A stretch of DNA of 64,000 nt from an uncultured Pseudomonadales bacterium (GTDB lineage: Bacteria > Pseudomonadota > Gammaproteobacteria > Pseudomonadales > CANNCY01), in NCBI GenBank assembly GCA_947503335.1, contig CANNCY010000003.1:310001-374000 (forward strand), written 5' to 3'. Below are positions 28,100 through 35,960 of this stretch, one piece after another. The position numbers and the translations under genes were made by a program. The notes below the pieces were generated by a model that was given only the letters and a program-made list of their open reading frames with translations, was not told where the DNA came from and did not search any database. Each line of letters opens with the position of its first letter. The stretch's first letter is position 1.

Positions 28100-28699
28100 T
28101 CAGCTAGCTAGGCATAGCTGCGATTGCTTGATATGGTGGTTAATGGTGTCGGCTGCAGTGGCAACGTTGTCGGCTATATCCCTAAGGGCACTAGCATGCT
28201 CGTGGCTAACTAACGTCGCTTCTACCCTAGACATGGTCGCTAATACATTGGCGCCTCTAAGGTCGCCTGCGATCTGTTCTAACTCGCCCTGAAGTCGTTT
28301 TAGTTCTCGCTGATAATCTGTTTGCAATGACTTTAGTGTTTGCTGGGTGTCGTTATACGCTTTTAGAAAGGAATCAACAAAAGGGGCGTCGGTAGCGCGC
28401 TGCTTGGCTCGGCTAAACTGAGTGAGCGCGATCTTTGTGCGTTCGGCCTCAGACGATGCTTTGCTCGACGCAACGGCAGCGCGATTAACTGACTTAGATA
28501 TATCGATAACGTTGTGGGCAAGCTCGTCGATGTGCTGCGTTAGCGCGCCAAAACCGGCAGCGGCACTGCCGGCTTTGATAGATAAGACCTTTGCGTTCGC
28601 TGCCGTAATGGTGAGCTTGTGTGCCACCATCATTGCTTGATGTAACTCGCCCGCAACGATGGCAGCTTTTACAAAGGTTTGATGATTTGCATTATTCAT
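28100..28699 (-). CDS. Truncated, soluble chemoreceptor-like coiled-coil protein
   Basis: A 199-residue, almost wholly helical protein with no membrane segment, HAMP or ligand domain. Residues about 33-62 (ANAKVLSIKAGSAAAGFG, then TQHIDELAHNV) align by eye with the region just after the chemoreceptor hairpin tip, where MCPs read NAAIEAARAGE-x-GRGFAVVA-x-E-x-RKLAE. The highly conserved tip itself is degenerate and the N-terminal descending helix is short. The C-terminal half (about 115-190) is a separate long coiled coil. It is the first gene of a two-gene unit with the ODP oxygen-binding protein, and an FNR box lies 58 bases upstream of its ATG. The chemotaxis link is inferred; it could be a minimal receptor or a scaffold. 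Confidence 0.65.
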   Translation of the reverse strand: MNNANHQTFVKAAIVAGELHQAMMVAHKLTITAANAKVLSIKAGSAAAGFGALTQHIDELAHNVIDISKSVNRAAVASSKASSEAERTKIALTQFSRAKQRATDAPFVDSFLKAYNDTQQTLKSLQTDYQRELKRLQGELEQIAGDLRGANVLATMSRVEATLVSHEHASALRDIADNVATAADTINHHIKQSQLCLAS

Positions 28700-28729
28700 C
28701 TAGCTACAGCCTTTAGATCGAACCTATTC

Positions 28730-28735
28730 AGTATG
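28730..28735 (-). promoter_or_regulatory. Probable -10 hexamer of the FNR-dependent promoter
   Basis: On the minus strand CATACT (four of six to TATAAT) starts 28-29 bases from the centre of the FNR box at 28757-28770. This places the box near -41, the class II FNR position, with transcription starting around 28722, about 23 bases before the ATG. Confidence 0.5.
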
Positions 28736-28756
28736 GTTCAGGCTTAGCCAGCTGCC

Positions 28757-28770
28757 TTGATGCAGATCAA
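28757..28770 (-). promoter_or_regulatory. fnr box: Consensus FNR/Anr box
   Basis: TTGAT-GCAG-ATCAA matches the FNR consensus TTGAT-N4-ATCAA exactly, within a larger perfect 7-bp inverted repeat CCTTGAT/ATCAAGG (28755-28772). It lies upstream of the chemoreceptor-like/ODP pair and downstream of the zinc-ribbon gene, so it should control the former. Confidence 0.8.
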
Positions 28771-28810
28771 GGTGCTGACAAAGTAAGGTGCAAATAATGC
28801 GATTTGACAG

Positions 28811-29020
28811 TTAGCGAGTAAAGAAATCGAATACGTTGCTAAGGGTAGACACTGAGCCTTTATAAAACTCAGTGTAACTGCACTTTTCGCAAGTGACTGC
28901 TGCGTACTTCTTATTCTGTAAGTCAAACACACGAGACCAAAAGCCCCCCGACACTCTCATTTCGCCAGTGTCAAACTGAGTAGACCCACATTTTGGGCAT
29001 GACCAATTCTTATGTTGCAT
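28811..29020 (-). CDS. Small zinc-ribbon protein
   Basis: A 69-residue protein with two knuckles, CPKCGSTQF and TCEKCSYTEFYKG, forming a C4 zinc ribbon, with the family-typical middle GEMRVSGGFWSRVFDLQNKKYAAV. It resembles the short zinc-ribbon 'nucleic-acid-binding' family (COG3478-like), whose role is not established. There is a good ribosome site (CAAGGAACAAC) before the ATG. It lies upstream of the FNR-controlled pair on the same strand but is separated from it by 111 bp containing that pair's own promoter. Confidence 0.8.
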   Translation of the reverse strand: MQHKNWSCPKCGSTQFDTGEMRVSGGFWSRVFDLQNKKYAAVTCEKCSYTEFYKGSVSTLSNVFDFFTR

Positions 29021-29089
29021 TGTTGTTCCTTGCTCGCAGTTATTAGACGACTAATACTAGTAAACGATTAGCGGCTAAATGGCAACTTA

Positions 29090-29683
29090 TCAAAACCGCC
29101 ATTGAACATAGGTGTTGACCAGCTGGCGCTCCTTCCCAGATTCAAACTCAGTGCCGATGGCAACCTGTTCAGATGGCTGCCATTTGGCGCCTAAGCCAAA
29201 ATATAAATGCGCCTCGCGCGTATCTTGATAGGCTAAATCAATATCAGAGACTCTAGTCTGTGCAGCTAAATGAACGGCTTTAGAGATTTTATACGTCGCT
29301 CTAAAACCAAATGTGGCACCATTGTTTTCAATCTTATCTATTGTGGTGGCAGCTTTTTGTCGCAACGCCAATAATTCTGCCTCGAACCGCCAGCTATCGG
29401 TGTCTTTTAAAATGTAGCCCATGCCTAGGCTCCATTCTGTAATGTCTAAACTGCTACCTTGCGACGTTGCTTCAGTTGTAGTGTGGTTCCCGGTCAAATA
29501 AAAACGCTGGCTTATATTGACTCGCCCGCTCAGTGTGCGACCACCTTCGTTTGATGCGGTGCCCCAGTCTAGTGCTGTATATCCGGCTGAAATACGGGCT
29601 ATTTCGTCGGGTAGTGCAGCCTGTGCAGATGACGAAAGTAAGGTGATACAACTTGCAATAAGTTTAATCTGGATGTTGTTCAT
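29090..29683 (-). CDS. Small outer-membrane beta-barrel protein
   Basis: A 197-residue protein starting at the ATG at 29683, which has AGAGGAAGC upstream and opens the signal peptide MNNIQIKLIASCITLLSSSAQA; longer in-frame starts give no signal. The mature part alternates into about eight to ten strands (RISAGYTALDWGTASNEG, SLDITEWSLGMGYILKD, FGFRATYKISKAVHLAAQTRVS, YLFGLGAKW-like) and ends in YVQWRF, a classic terminal barrel strand. It is probably a small OmpA/OmpX-like or porin-like barrel. It is transcribed divergently from the winged-helix/propeller regulator gene, whose product could control it; the two share a 121-bp upstream region. Confidence 0.75.
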   Translation of the reverse strand: MNNIQIKLIASCITLLSSSAQAALPDEIARISAGYTALDWGTASNEGGRTLSGRVNISQRFYLTGNHTTTEATSQGSSLDITEWSLGMGYILKDTDSWRFEAELLALRQKAATTIDKIENNGATFGFRATYKISKAVHLAAQTRVSDIDLAYQDTREAHLYFGLGAKWQPSEQVAIGTEFESGKERQLVNTYVQWRF

Positions 29684-29804
29684 GATTGCTTCCTCTTGGG
29701 GTGTTAAAGAGGTTCTAATCATCAGATAGCGCATAAATAAAGGCATGGGGGATAGGTGGGTTTGTTGTTGGGGTTTTATTGGTATACTGCTTGCGGGGGC
29801 AATC

Positions 29805-31838
29805 ATGGCAGATCTTATCTTTAATCAGTGCATCTTTAACACTGAGACACATCAATTATCGACCAATAGTAAAACCGTTACCTTAGAGCCTAAGGTAGCT
29901 AGTTTGTTGCATCACTTTTTGCTTAATAGTCAGCAAGTTATCACCCGCGACGAGCTGATGCGGCACGTATGGCAGGGCACGGTTGTTACCGACAGTACGG
30001 TGAACTGGTCGATTGCCCAATTGCGATCAGCGCTAGATGACAAAAAACCTCACATCTTTTTAAAAACGATTCCAAAGAAGGGGTATCAGTGGTTAGTTGA
30101 TCTTGACGAGCCGGTGGTCGTTCAATCAGAAAAGGTTGGCGAGTCGCCATCAAAGCCGGCTTATATGGTGTGGTTAGCCGCAGCGCTTAGTGTGATTGCG
30201 CTGGTGGCGATCGTTTATCCTGGTCAGCAACCTAGTAAACAGGTTGTGTTTGGGCAGCCGGTGAACCAAGATCTAGGCAGTATCGGATACCCAGTGTTTT
30301 CGCCTGATGGTGATAGCGTTGCGTATCGATTAGATGATGGCGAATTTCAATACTTAAGGCTGCAGCCACTTAAAGAGCACCGTTCGTTTACCGAATATGA
30401 TGATCAGAATCAGGCCGAGTCAGTGGCTAAGGTGAGTGCTCGCCAACCTAAAGAGTTAACGATTACAAAAGCGACATCCATCAGATCAATTAGCTGGCGG
30501 CCAGATGGTAGGGGGCTTGTTTGGGTACAAACAGATGGTGATGAGTGCCAGATTAGCCAAGCATTGTTGATCAACAGCACCTGGCAGGTTGAACCTATTA
30601 CCCACTGTTCGTCAGCAGGCTTTAGCCATGTTCAATACAGTAGCGCTGATAAGCTTTACTTCACCGACATGGCGTCTGACGATCGGTATGCGTTGTTCGA
30701 ATTAAGTGTCGGTCAACAGCGAAAGCGATTAGCCCAAAGCAATGATGCTAGAGGGCATTTGATGATCGTAAGATATCATGCGGCAACTGAGCAGTTAGCG
30801 GTAACAGAAGAGGTCGCAGGGCAAACGCAATTTAATTTGTATCAACGGGGCGAACTGCAGCCGCTGTTTTCTACACCAGGGCGCTACTATGATTTTTCGT
30901 GGTCAGCCAATGGCGCTGAACTAATATTGAATCGGGGCCCCTCTTTAGTAGCAAGCTACCAACTATCATCAGAACAGTTTACAACGCTGTATCATTCACC
31001 CTTAGAAGAGGTGTATGGGTGGCAGCAGAACCCCATTGACCCGCAGCAAATTGTGATGGTGGTAAATGCAACAGATGGCAGTTTTATCGGCAATGGGCAT
31101 CAACAGGTTTTAGCTGATTCTACCTTTGATGAATTCTTACCGGCTCTTAACGCTAGCGGCCAGTTAGCCTATGTCAGCAATCGTAGATCGGGTAATCAGA
31201 TTTGGCTCGATGGTCAGCAGCTTAGTAATATTGATACGTATCTACGGTTTAGTGCGCTTACATGGCACCCGACAGAATCAATGCTGCTAGGTGTTGCCAA
31301 TGGGCGAGTTCAAGCAATCGATCTCGCTAAAGAGCGTAGCTGGGTGTTTAGCACCCGCGAGCAAAATGCGGCCAATGCACAATGGCACCCAGTTAAACCA
31401 GAAGTATGGTTTAGTTTGCAAACTGCGCAGGGGTGGCAGCTGCATAGCCAAGCGATCGAGTCTAATAAGCCGGCGCCTGTATCAGAGGGTATCAACGCCT
31501 ATTATTTTACTTTTACACCACAGGCCGACTTGATATACCAACCCTATAAAAGTTGTGCGCTTTATAGGTTGGCGCAAGATGGTAGTAAACAGCAGTTAGC
31601 CGATGATCTTTGCATTCAGTCTAGTTCGATCGGTGTAGCTAATAATACTGTTTGGGTTGAAGGCAGCTATCAAGGTGGTAGAGGCGTGTATTCGGTGTCA
31701 CTGGTTGACCAGCAGGTAGTTCAGCATCTAGACCGTAATTTATATAAAGGGCGCGGCTTTAGTGTGAATCAACAGGGCGATTGGGTGGCGCACTACCTTA
31801 AATCGGGTAATAGTCGTTTAATGAATGGGATGTACTGA
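29805..31838 (+). CDS. Membrane-anchored winged-helix regulator with periplasmic TolB-like propeller
   Basis: A 677-residue CadC/ToxR-type one-component regulator. The ATG at 29805 gives the expected N-terminus MADLIFNQCIFNTETHQLS. Residues 1-100 are an OmpR/PhoB winged helix (LEPKVASLLHHFLLNSQQVI, RDELMRHVWQGTVVTDSTVN, LKTIPKKGYQWL). One membrane helix follows (about 128-148, MVWLAAALSVIALVAIVY). The remaining 520 residues form a periplasmic PD40/TolB-type beta propeller with repeated YPVFSPDGDSVAYR, SWRPDGRGLVWVQ and WHPTESMLLGVA blades. The propeller would sense an envelope ligand and transmit it through the helix. A likely target is the divergent barrel gene. It overlaps the SRPBCC gene start by one base. 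Confidence 0.88.
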   Translation: MADLIFNQCIFNTETHQLSTNSKTVTLEPKVASLLHHFLLNSQQVITRDELMRHVWQGTVVTDSTVNWSIAQLRSALDDKKPHIFLKTIPKKGYQWLVDLDEPVVVQSEKVGESPSKPAYMVWLAAALSVIALVAIVYPGQQPSKQVVFGQPVNQDLGSIGYPVFSPDGDSVAYRLDDGEFQYLRLQPLKEHRSFTEYDDQNQAESVAKVSARQPKELTITKATSIRSISWRPDGRGLVWVQTDGDECQISQALLINSTWQVEPITHCSSAGFSHVQYSSADKLYFTDMASDDRYALFELSVGQQRKRLAQSNDARGHLMIVRYHAATEQLAVTEEVAGQTQFNLYQRGELQPLFSTPGRYYDFSWSANGAELILNRGPSLVASYQLSSEQFTTLYHSPLEEVYGWQQNPIDPQQIVMVVNATDGSFIGNGHQQVLADSTFDEFLPALNASGQLAYVSNRRSGNQIWLDGQQLSNIDTYLRFSALTWHPTESMLLGVANGRVQAIDLAKERSWVFSTREQNAANAQWHPVKPEVWFSLQTAQGWQLHSQAIESNKPAPVSEGINAYYFTFTPQADLIYQPYKSCALYRLAQDGSKQQLADDLCIQSSSIGVANNTVWVEGSYQGGRGVYSVSLVDQQVVQHLDRNLYKGRGFSVNQQGDWVAHYLKSGNSRLMNGMY

Positions 31839-32275
31839 TGTTTGATATTAAATTAGAAAAGCTTCTCGATAAGCCGATCGATCAGGTATTTGAATTGTTG
31901 GCCGATCATGGCAACTATCAAAACTTTCGAGGTGTTAAAGGTTCTAAGCTGTTAGAGCAGGGCTCTGAAGAACCCAATGGATTAGGCGCACTTCGCTACA
32001 TCGATTTGGGTAGCGTTAACTTAGATGAACGTATCACCCATTTTGAGCGCCCAACACGTCTTGATTACTTGATCGAGCGTTCAAGCCCGTTACCCTTTAA
32101 GCATGAAGTGGGCTCAATTAAGCTGACTGCCCAAGGTGACAAAACGTTGGTGAACTGGGTGTCTAAAGGCACTATTTCGATCCCCGTTTTGGGCAAGTTG
32201 TTTTTCGACCCTATGTTTGAAAAGCAAGGTAGCAAGGGGTTTGCATCATTGCTGCGTCAGATCGAGGCAGCTTAA
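31838..32275 (+). CDS. SRPBCC (START-like) small-molecule-binding protein
   Basis: A 145-residue protein with the helix-grip layout of polyketide-cyclase/START-like proteins: an N-terminal strand and helix (LEKLLDKPIDQVFELLADHGNY), a turn with ALRYIDLGSVNLDERITHFE, and a long C-terminal helix with EKQGSKGFASLLRQIEAA. The fold forms a hydrophobic cavity for lipids, sterols or polyketides. The start codon overlaps the TGA of the propeller regulator gene, suggesting co-translation and a shared pathway. Its last 30 bp overlap the convergent COG0523 GTPase gene. Ligand unknown. Confidence 0.82.
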   Translation: MFDIKLEKLLDKPIDQVFELLADHGNYQNFRGVKGSKLLEQGSEEPNGLGALRYIDLGSVNLDERITHFERPTRLDYLIERSSPLPFKHEVGSIKLTAQGDKTLVNWVSKGTISIPVLGKLFFDPMFEKQGSKGFASLLRQIEAA

Positions 32276-33169
32276 CAGTTGAGGCTCTAGGTCATTGATG
32301 GTCTGATCTGAGATTATCTCGATCTTGCTATCAAGGCTATCATCTAAGGCAATTTCAGTCAGTGAGTCAGGCGTAAGGTTATAGCCGAAGATCCCCTTAT
32401 TGGTTATGAATACTGCCTTCATTCGTTCGACTTTAATGCTGGCTAACACTGTCACTAGTCGATCGTGATTGAATACCTTGCCGGCATCAAAGCGCCAGCC
32501 TTGAGTATTGAATGTGTCTTGGCTATCTAATTGGTTTGTGACATTGCTGACATGAAGTTCATCAATATTTGAAGAGCCTTCTAGTACCGAACGATTTAAT
32601 GCACCTTCGCTGGTGAAGATAAGATCTGTAGTACTAGCGCTATATCGTTTCAAAGTAGCTTCAATATTCGTGTGATCGTTTTGTTGATACAAGTCTTGCT
32701 TGTTTGCGATTACCACATCGGCCATGGCAAGCTGCTGAACAAACGTCGCGTTGTTGTTACAGCTAGGGTTATTTAGTTTTCGTGCATCAACAACCGTAAT
32801 AATTTTTTGTATATCAAATAACTGTTTGTAATCGCCCATTTGCAACATCTGCCATACTTCAAGCGGATGGCCCAGCCCCGTTGGTTCGATAAGTAAACGG
32901 TCAGGTTTGGCTGTAGAGAGTAATCGCCCTAACGCAATTTGCATAGATAGGCCTGCAGTGCAGCACATACAGCCACCAGCAACTTCTTCTACATATACTC
33001 CTTGCGCCGGTGAAAACTCGCCCTCAAGCAAACTTCCGTCAATACCGACTTTGCCAAATTCGTTTACAAGAACTGCCCAACGTTGATTAGCCGGTTTTTG
33101 CCGAAGCAGGTGTTTTATCGTGGTGGTTTTGCCTGCTCCAAGAAAGCCCGTAATGATATTTACTTTCAT
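32246..33169 (-). CDS. COG0523/CobW-family metal GTPase (Zur operon member)
   Basis: A 307-residue G3E GTPase; the ATG at 33169 is chosen because it opens on MKVNIITGFLGAGKTTTIKH (Walker A). The conserved metal site C-x-C-C is C67-M-C69-C70 (EEVAGGCMCCTAG), and the guanine motif is VIANKQDLY. The C-terminal CobW_C domain is short and less conserved. Zinc-regulated COG0523 proteins act as metallochaperones that insert zinc into essential enzymes under starvation. It overlaps the MerC gene by four bases in the operon DUF1826-MerC-COG0523, a layout recurrent in gammaproteobacterial Zur regulons. It converges on the SRPBCC gene with 30 bp overlap. Confidence 0.9.
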   Translation of the reverse strand: MKVNIITGFLGAGKTTTIKHLLRQKPANQRWAVLVNEFGKVGIDGSLLEGEFSPAQGVYVEEVAGGCMCCTAGLSMQIALGRLLSTAKPDRLLIEPTGLGHPLEVWQMLQMGDYKQLFDIQKIITVVDARKLNNPSCNNNATFVQQLAMADVVIANKQDLYQQNDHTNIEATLKRYSASTTDLIFTSEGALNRSVLEGSSNIDELHVSNVTNQLDSQDTFNTQGWRFDAGKVFNHDRLVTVLASIKVERMKAVFITNKGIFGYNLTPDSLTEIALDDSLDSKIEIISDQTINDLEPQLLSCLDLTQQ

Positions 33170-33576
33170 TGATTTGACGGGCAGTGGCAATCGTCGTGCT
33201 GCTTACACTGGTGATAATTAAGAGCATGGCTTGCTGCTAGCAGTAAAGCACCTGCAACGGTAAGCGCCTTTTCTTGCCATTCGCTAATATAGTGTTCGCC
33301 TAATGCCGCGCCGATTAATAGTAAAAGCCCGGCTCCACCAAGCACTAATAAGCGGTAGCGCTGATGCTGTTTACAGCCAACGGTTAACGCGTAAACACTG
33401 GTAGGAATGACCGCAGCGATCATAGCAAGATGAAACGCCTCGCTACCCAACGTAATCGCCAGTGCCGATGGCAGCAGCGTTAGTACTAAGGGTAGGGCTA
33501 AGCAATGAAGTGTGCAAAGACCTGACAGCCCGATAGCGGCTTGGTCTGATAGTTTACGTGCGCGAGTAGTCATCAT
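33166..33576 (-). CDS. MerC-domain membrane protein
   Basis: A 136-residue protein with four membrane helices and the MerC signature CTLHCLALPL (C21, C25) in the first helix, plus a Cys/His-rich C-terminal tail (HQCKQHDDCHC) suited to metal binding. MerC was named for mercury uptake, but outside mer operons MerC-like genes sit in Zur-controlled operons and probably move zinc or another divalent metal. It overlaps its upstream DUF1826 gene by one base and the downstream GTPase gene by four, so all three are one transcript. Confidence 0.9.
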   Translation of the reverse strand: MMTTRARKLSDQAAIGLSGLCTLHCLALPLVLTLLPSALAITLGSEAFHLAMIAAVIPTSVYALTVGCKQHQRYRLLVLGGAGLLLLIGAALGEHYISEWQEKALTVAGALLLAASHALNYHQCKQHDDCHCPSNQ

Positions 33577-34217
33577 TAGTTATCTATAAAGTCTAAGGTC
33601 ATTAATAATCGTTTTTGATTTGTAGTTATCGCAGGCGAGCGATGCACTAGACCGTTGTTCTCGTTGCCCATCCAAGCCGAGCCTTTTAATAGTCCCACGT
33701 CACCTGATGTTAGCTGCTGAATCTGTTCGGCTGACTCGTAAAGGCCTGATTCATTATCAGGTAGCCCATTAGCGCCGTGACCTAGCTTAGAGCGATCTAG
33801 GTGTGCATCGCCGAGCCACTCTGTTGCAATACCCGCAAAGGTGGTAACTAGGCGGCAGGGAATACGATCTACATGAAAGCGAGGGCACATAGCGTGATCA
33901 AGTGCTGTTATGCGTAGGCCCACTTGATCTAAGTCGAACAAACAGCAAAACATATCGACAAGTTCACTAATATCGCGACTAAGTGGCCGGGTGGCATCGT
34001 TGTGGCCAAACTCTTTTTGCATCGTCTCGTAGGCATTTTCAGGGGTCACGGCTACCGATGTAGCTAGATTCGACAGGTGATCAAATACGTACTCAGTAGC
34101 AGTGGCCAGTTGATCTTCTAAGTCTCGCTGCCATACGGCAATGTTTGTGTCGTCGCGGTAGATACCGGCTAAAACGCTCGGTTCTATACCTACGATAGAT
34201 TGATTGAATGTACCCAA
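33576..34217 (-). CDS. DUF1826 protein, first gene of the probable Zur operon
   Basis: About 213 residues if read from the TTG at 34217; in-frame starts at 34256 (ATG) and 34259 (TTG) exist but lie inside the Zur-box-like palindrome, so they are less likely. Recognisable blocks are VSDMF-like LVDMFCCLFDLDQVGLRI, the histidine-rich CPRFHVDRIPCRLV, TEWLGDAHLDRSKLGHG and GDVGLLKGSAWMGNENNGLVHRSP; the pattern of H/D residues (FHVD ... VHRSP) recalls metal-dependent cupin-like dioxygenases. DUF1826 proteins have no proven role, but repeatedly lead MerC-COG0523 operons under Zur control. Confidence 0.78.
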   Translation of the reverse strand: MGTFNQSIVGIEPSVLAGIYRDDTNIAVWQRDLEDQLATATEYVFDHLSNLATSVAVTPENAYETMQKEFGHNDATRPLSRDISELVDMFCCLFDLDQVGLRITALDHAMCPRFHVDRIPCRLVTTFAGIATEWLGDAHLDRSKLGHGANGLPDNESGLYESAEQIQQLTSGDVGLLKGSAWMGNENNGLVHRSPAITTNQKRLLMTLDFIDN

Positions 34218-34239
34218 AATGCACTCGATATATGATTTA

Positions 34240-34256
34240 ATGTTACAACATATCAT
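34240..34256 (-). promoter_or_regulatory. zur box: Probable Zur box
   Basis: ATGTTACAACATATCAT matches the gammaproteobacterial Zur palindrome ATGTTATAATATAACAT at 14 of 17 positions. It lies just upstream of the DUF1826 start and overlaps the promoter region of the zinc operon. Zur with bound zinc would block transcription. Confidence 0.7.
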
Positions 34257-34294
34257 CAATGGAGAGTTTGTAAAGTGCGTTATTAACAGACTCT

Positions 34295-34349
34295 TAATCC
34301 ACAGAAAGATTGCACAGCATTGTGGATAACCTTGGGATACTTATTCACA
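34295..34349. repeat. Intergenic DnaA-box-like cluster (locus B)
   Basis: Three boxes: TAATCCACA (34295-34303), TGTGGATAA (34321-34329, perfect DnaA box in reverse) and TTATTCACA (34341-34349, matches TTATNCACA). The first two form an inverted pair spanning exactly 35 bp, the same span as the pair at 54595-54629, and both hold TGCA at the same internal position. Confidence 0.5.
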
Positions 34350-34413
34350 GGCCATAAGTGGTCGCTCTTGCAGCGTTATGGTCGTTTTTTATACACTGCT
34401 AAAAAAATAAAGA

Positions 34414-35883
34414 ATGGCTTGCTCTATGGCTTTACGACAGCCCTCTGTGGTCGTGATCGGCGCCGGCATGACCGGTATCTTGGCGGTTATCAAGCTTCGC
34501 GAGATGGGTATCTCTGATATCACCGTATTTGAGAAAAGCGCCAACGTCGGCGGTACTTGGTACGACAACCGATACCCGGGTGTCGCCTGCGATGTGCCCT
34601 CGCACATGTATACCTATTCGTTTGAACCTAATCCTACTTATAGCAAGTTGTATGCTGATGGCGCCGAGATTCGCGACTATTTTGAGCGAGTGGCCGATAA
34701 ATACGGTGTTTACCCATTTATTCGTTTCAATCAAGAGGTGACTAAAGCGAAGTTTGATACAGGTAAATGGCATGTAGAGACTAAATCGGGAGACCGATTA
34801 ATCGCTGATTTCATTATTGGTGCCACGGGTATTTTGCGAGAACCCGCTATGCCATCAATTGAGGGTTTAGACAGCTTTCGCGGCAGGCTAATGCACACCG
34901 CAAGATTCAATCCAGATGTACCGTTCAATCCTACACAGCGAGTAGGTGTGATCGGCACGGGGGCCACAGCAGCCCAAGTAGTGGGCGAGTTGGTACCGAC
35001 AGGTGCACAGGTTACGGTTTTTCAACGCACGGCTCAGTGGATTGTGAAAGGAAAGAATATAGAGTTCAGTGCGCGATTTGTTCGATTTGCCAAACAGGTA
35101 CCCTTGTTAGTAAAGGCGATTCGATATGTATCGCAACTAGTTCTATCACAGGTGCTGACTAAGGCGGTGATTGGCCGGCCTTGGCATAAGCGGCTGCTAG
35201 AAAAACTCGCCCATCGAAATCTAAATCGCTCTATAAAAGATGAACATCTACGTAAACAGCTAACCCCCGATTACCAGGTAGGGTGTAAACGTATCATCAT
35301 CAACGAAACCTTTTACCCTGCTATTCAGCAACCGAACGCGCAGCTAGTGACGTCGGGTATAGCTAGGGTTGTACCCGATGGGGTGATTACAGACGACGGC
35401 AAGCTTCATCCATTACATACGTTAATTTTAGCAACGGGTTTTGATGCAAAAGCGTTTATGCGCCCGATGACATTGATAGGTGAAAATGGTCTTCAGTTCG
35501 ACGAACACTTCGCTACTAACTTGAAAACATATCGATCGATATTGGTGCGAGGGTTTCCGAATTATTTCTTAATGCTTGGCTCTAATACGCCGATTGGTAA
35601 TTACTCGGTCATTGCAATGAGCGAAGTGCAAATCGACTATGTCTGTCAGCTAATCAAGCAATGGCAACTGGGCGAGTTTAACCAAGTACAGCCAACAGAG
35701 GCGGCTGTTGAGCGTTTTACTACCAGCATGAAATCAGGTCTAAAGAACACTGTTTGGGTGGGGGGCTGTAATAGTTGGTACTTAAATGCTGAGGGTGACC
35801 CTATACTGTGGCCTTATACGTGGAGCCGCTGGGTTAAAGAGATGAAAACACCCTGTTGGAATGATCTAGAAACAAGTAATTAG
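34414..35883 (+). CDS. Flavin-containing monooxygenase (Baeyer-Villiger type)
   Basis: A 489-residue FAD/NADPH enzyme from the ATG at 34414 (an ATG at 34426 is possible). The FAD motif VVIGAGMTGILAVIKL opens the protein, followed by FEKSANVGGTWYDNRYPGVACDVPSHMY, typical of class B monooxygenases, the BVMO-like fingerprint FRGRLMHTARF, and an NADPH motif VGVIGTGATAAQVV near residue 172. The enzyme oxidises ketones, amines or sulfides. It lies alone, divergent from the zinc operon, with a DnaA-box cluster in the shared 196-bp gap. The substrate is unknown. Confidence 0.9.
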   Translation: MACSMALRQPSVVVIGAGMTGILAVIKLREMGISDITVFEKSANVGGTWYDNRYPGVACDVPSHMYTYSFEPNPTYSKLYADGAEIRDYFERVADKYGVYPFIRFNQEVTKAKFDTGKWHVETKSGDRLIADFIIGATGILREPAMPSIEGLDSFRGRLMHTARFNPDVPFNPTQRVGVIGTGATAAQVVGELVPTGAQVTVFQRTAQWIVKGKNIEFSARFVRFAKQVPLLVKAIRYVSQLVLSQVLTKAVIGRPWHKRLLEKLAHRNLNRSIKDEHLRKQLTPDYQVGCKRIIINETFYPAIQQPNAQLVTSGIARVVPDGVITDDGKLHPLHTLILATGFDAKAFMRPMTLIGENGLQFDEHFATNLKTYRSILVRGFPNYFLMLGSNTPIGNYSVIAMSEVQIDYVCQLIKQWQLGEFNQVQPTEAAVERFTTSMKSGLKNTVWVGGCNSWYLNAEGDPILWPYTWSRWVKEMKTPCWNDLETSN

Positions 35884-35911
35884 CTTATAGCGAAATAGTA
35901 TCAGTTAGTCA

Positions 35912-35940
35912 TTGATAGCTAATTGAAATCATTATATTTT
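35912..35940 (+). promoter_or_regulatory. Candidate sigma-70 promoter of the CBS-CGL operon
   Basis: TTGATA (35912-35917), 17-base spacer, TATTTT (35935-35940); an alternative -10 TATATT at 35933 has a 15-base spacer. It is followed by a strong GGAGG ribosome site at 35949-35953, seven bases before the ATG. Confidence 0.4.
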
Positions 35941-35960
35941 TTGTCGCCGGAGGTGCCCCT

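Noticed and set aside
28744-28932. 62-codon minus-strand frame overlapping the FNR box
   Set aside because: It overlaps the zinc-ribbon gene in another phase and covers the promoter; no coding signature.
33166-33576. MerC-like gene as evidence of a mercury-resistance island
   Set aside because: No merA, merR, merT or merP; the operon and Zur box point to zinc.
34295-34349. DnaA-box cluster as a chromosome origin
   Set aside because: Only three boxes, no AT-rich unwinding stretch and no dnaA, dnaN or gidA genes nearby.
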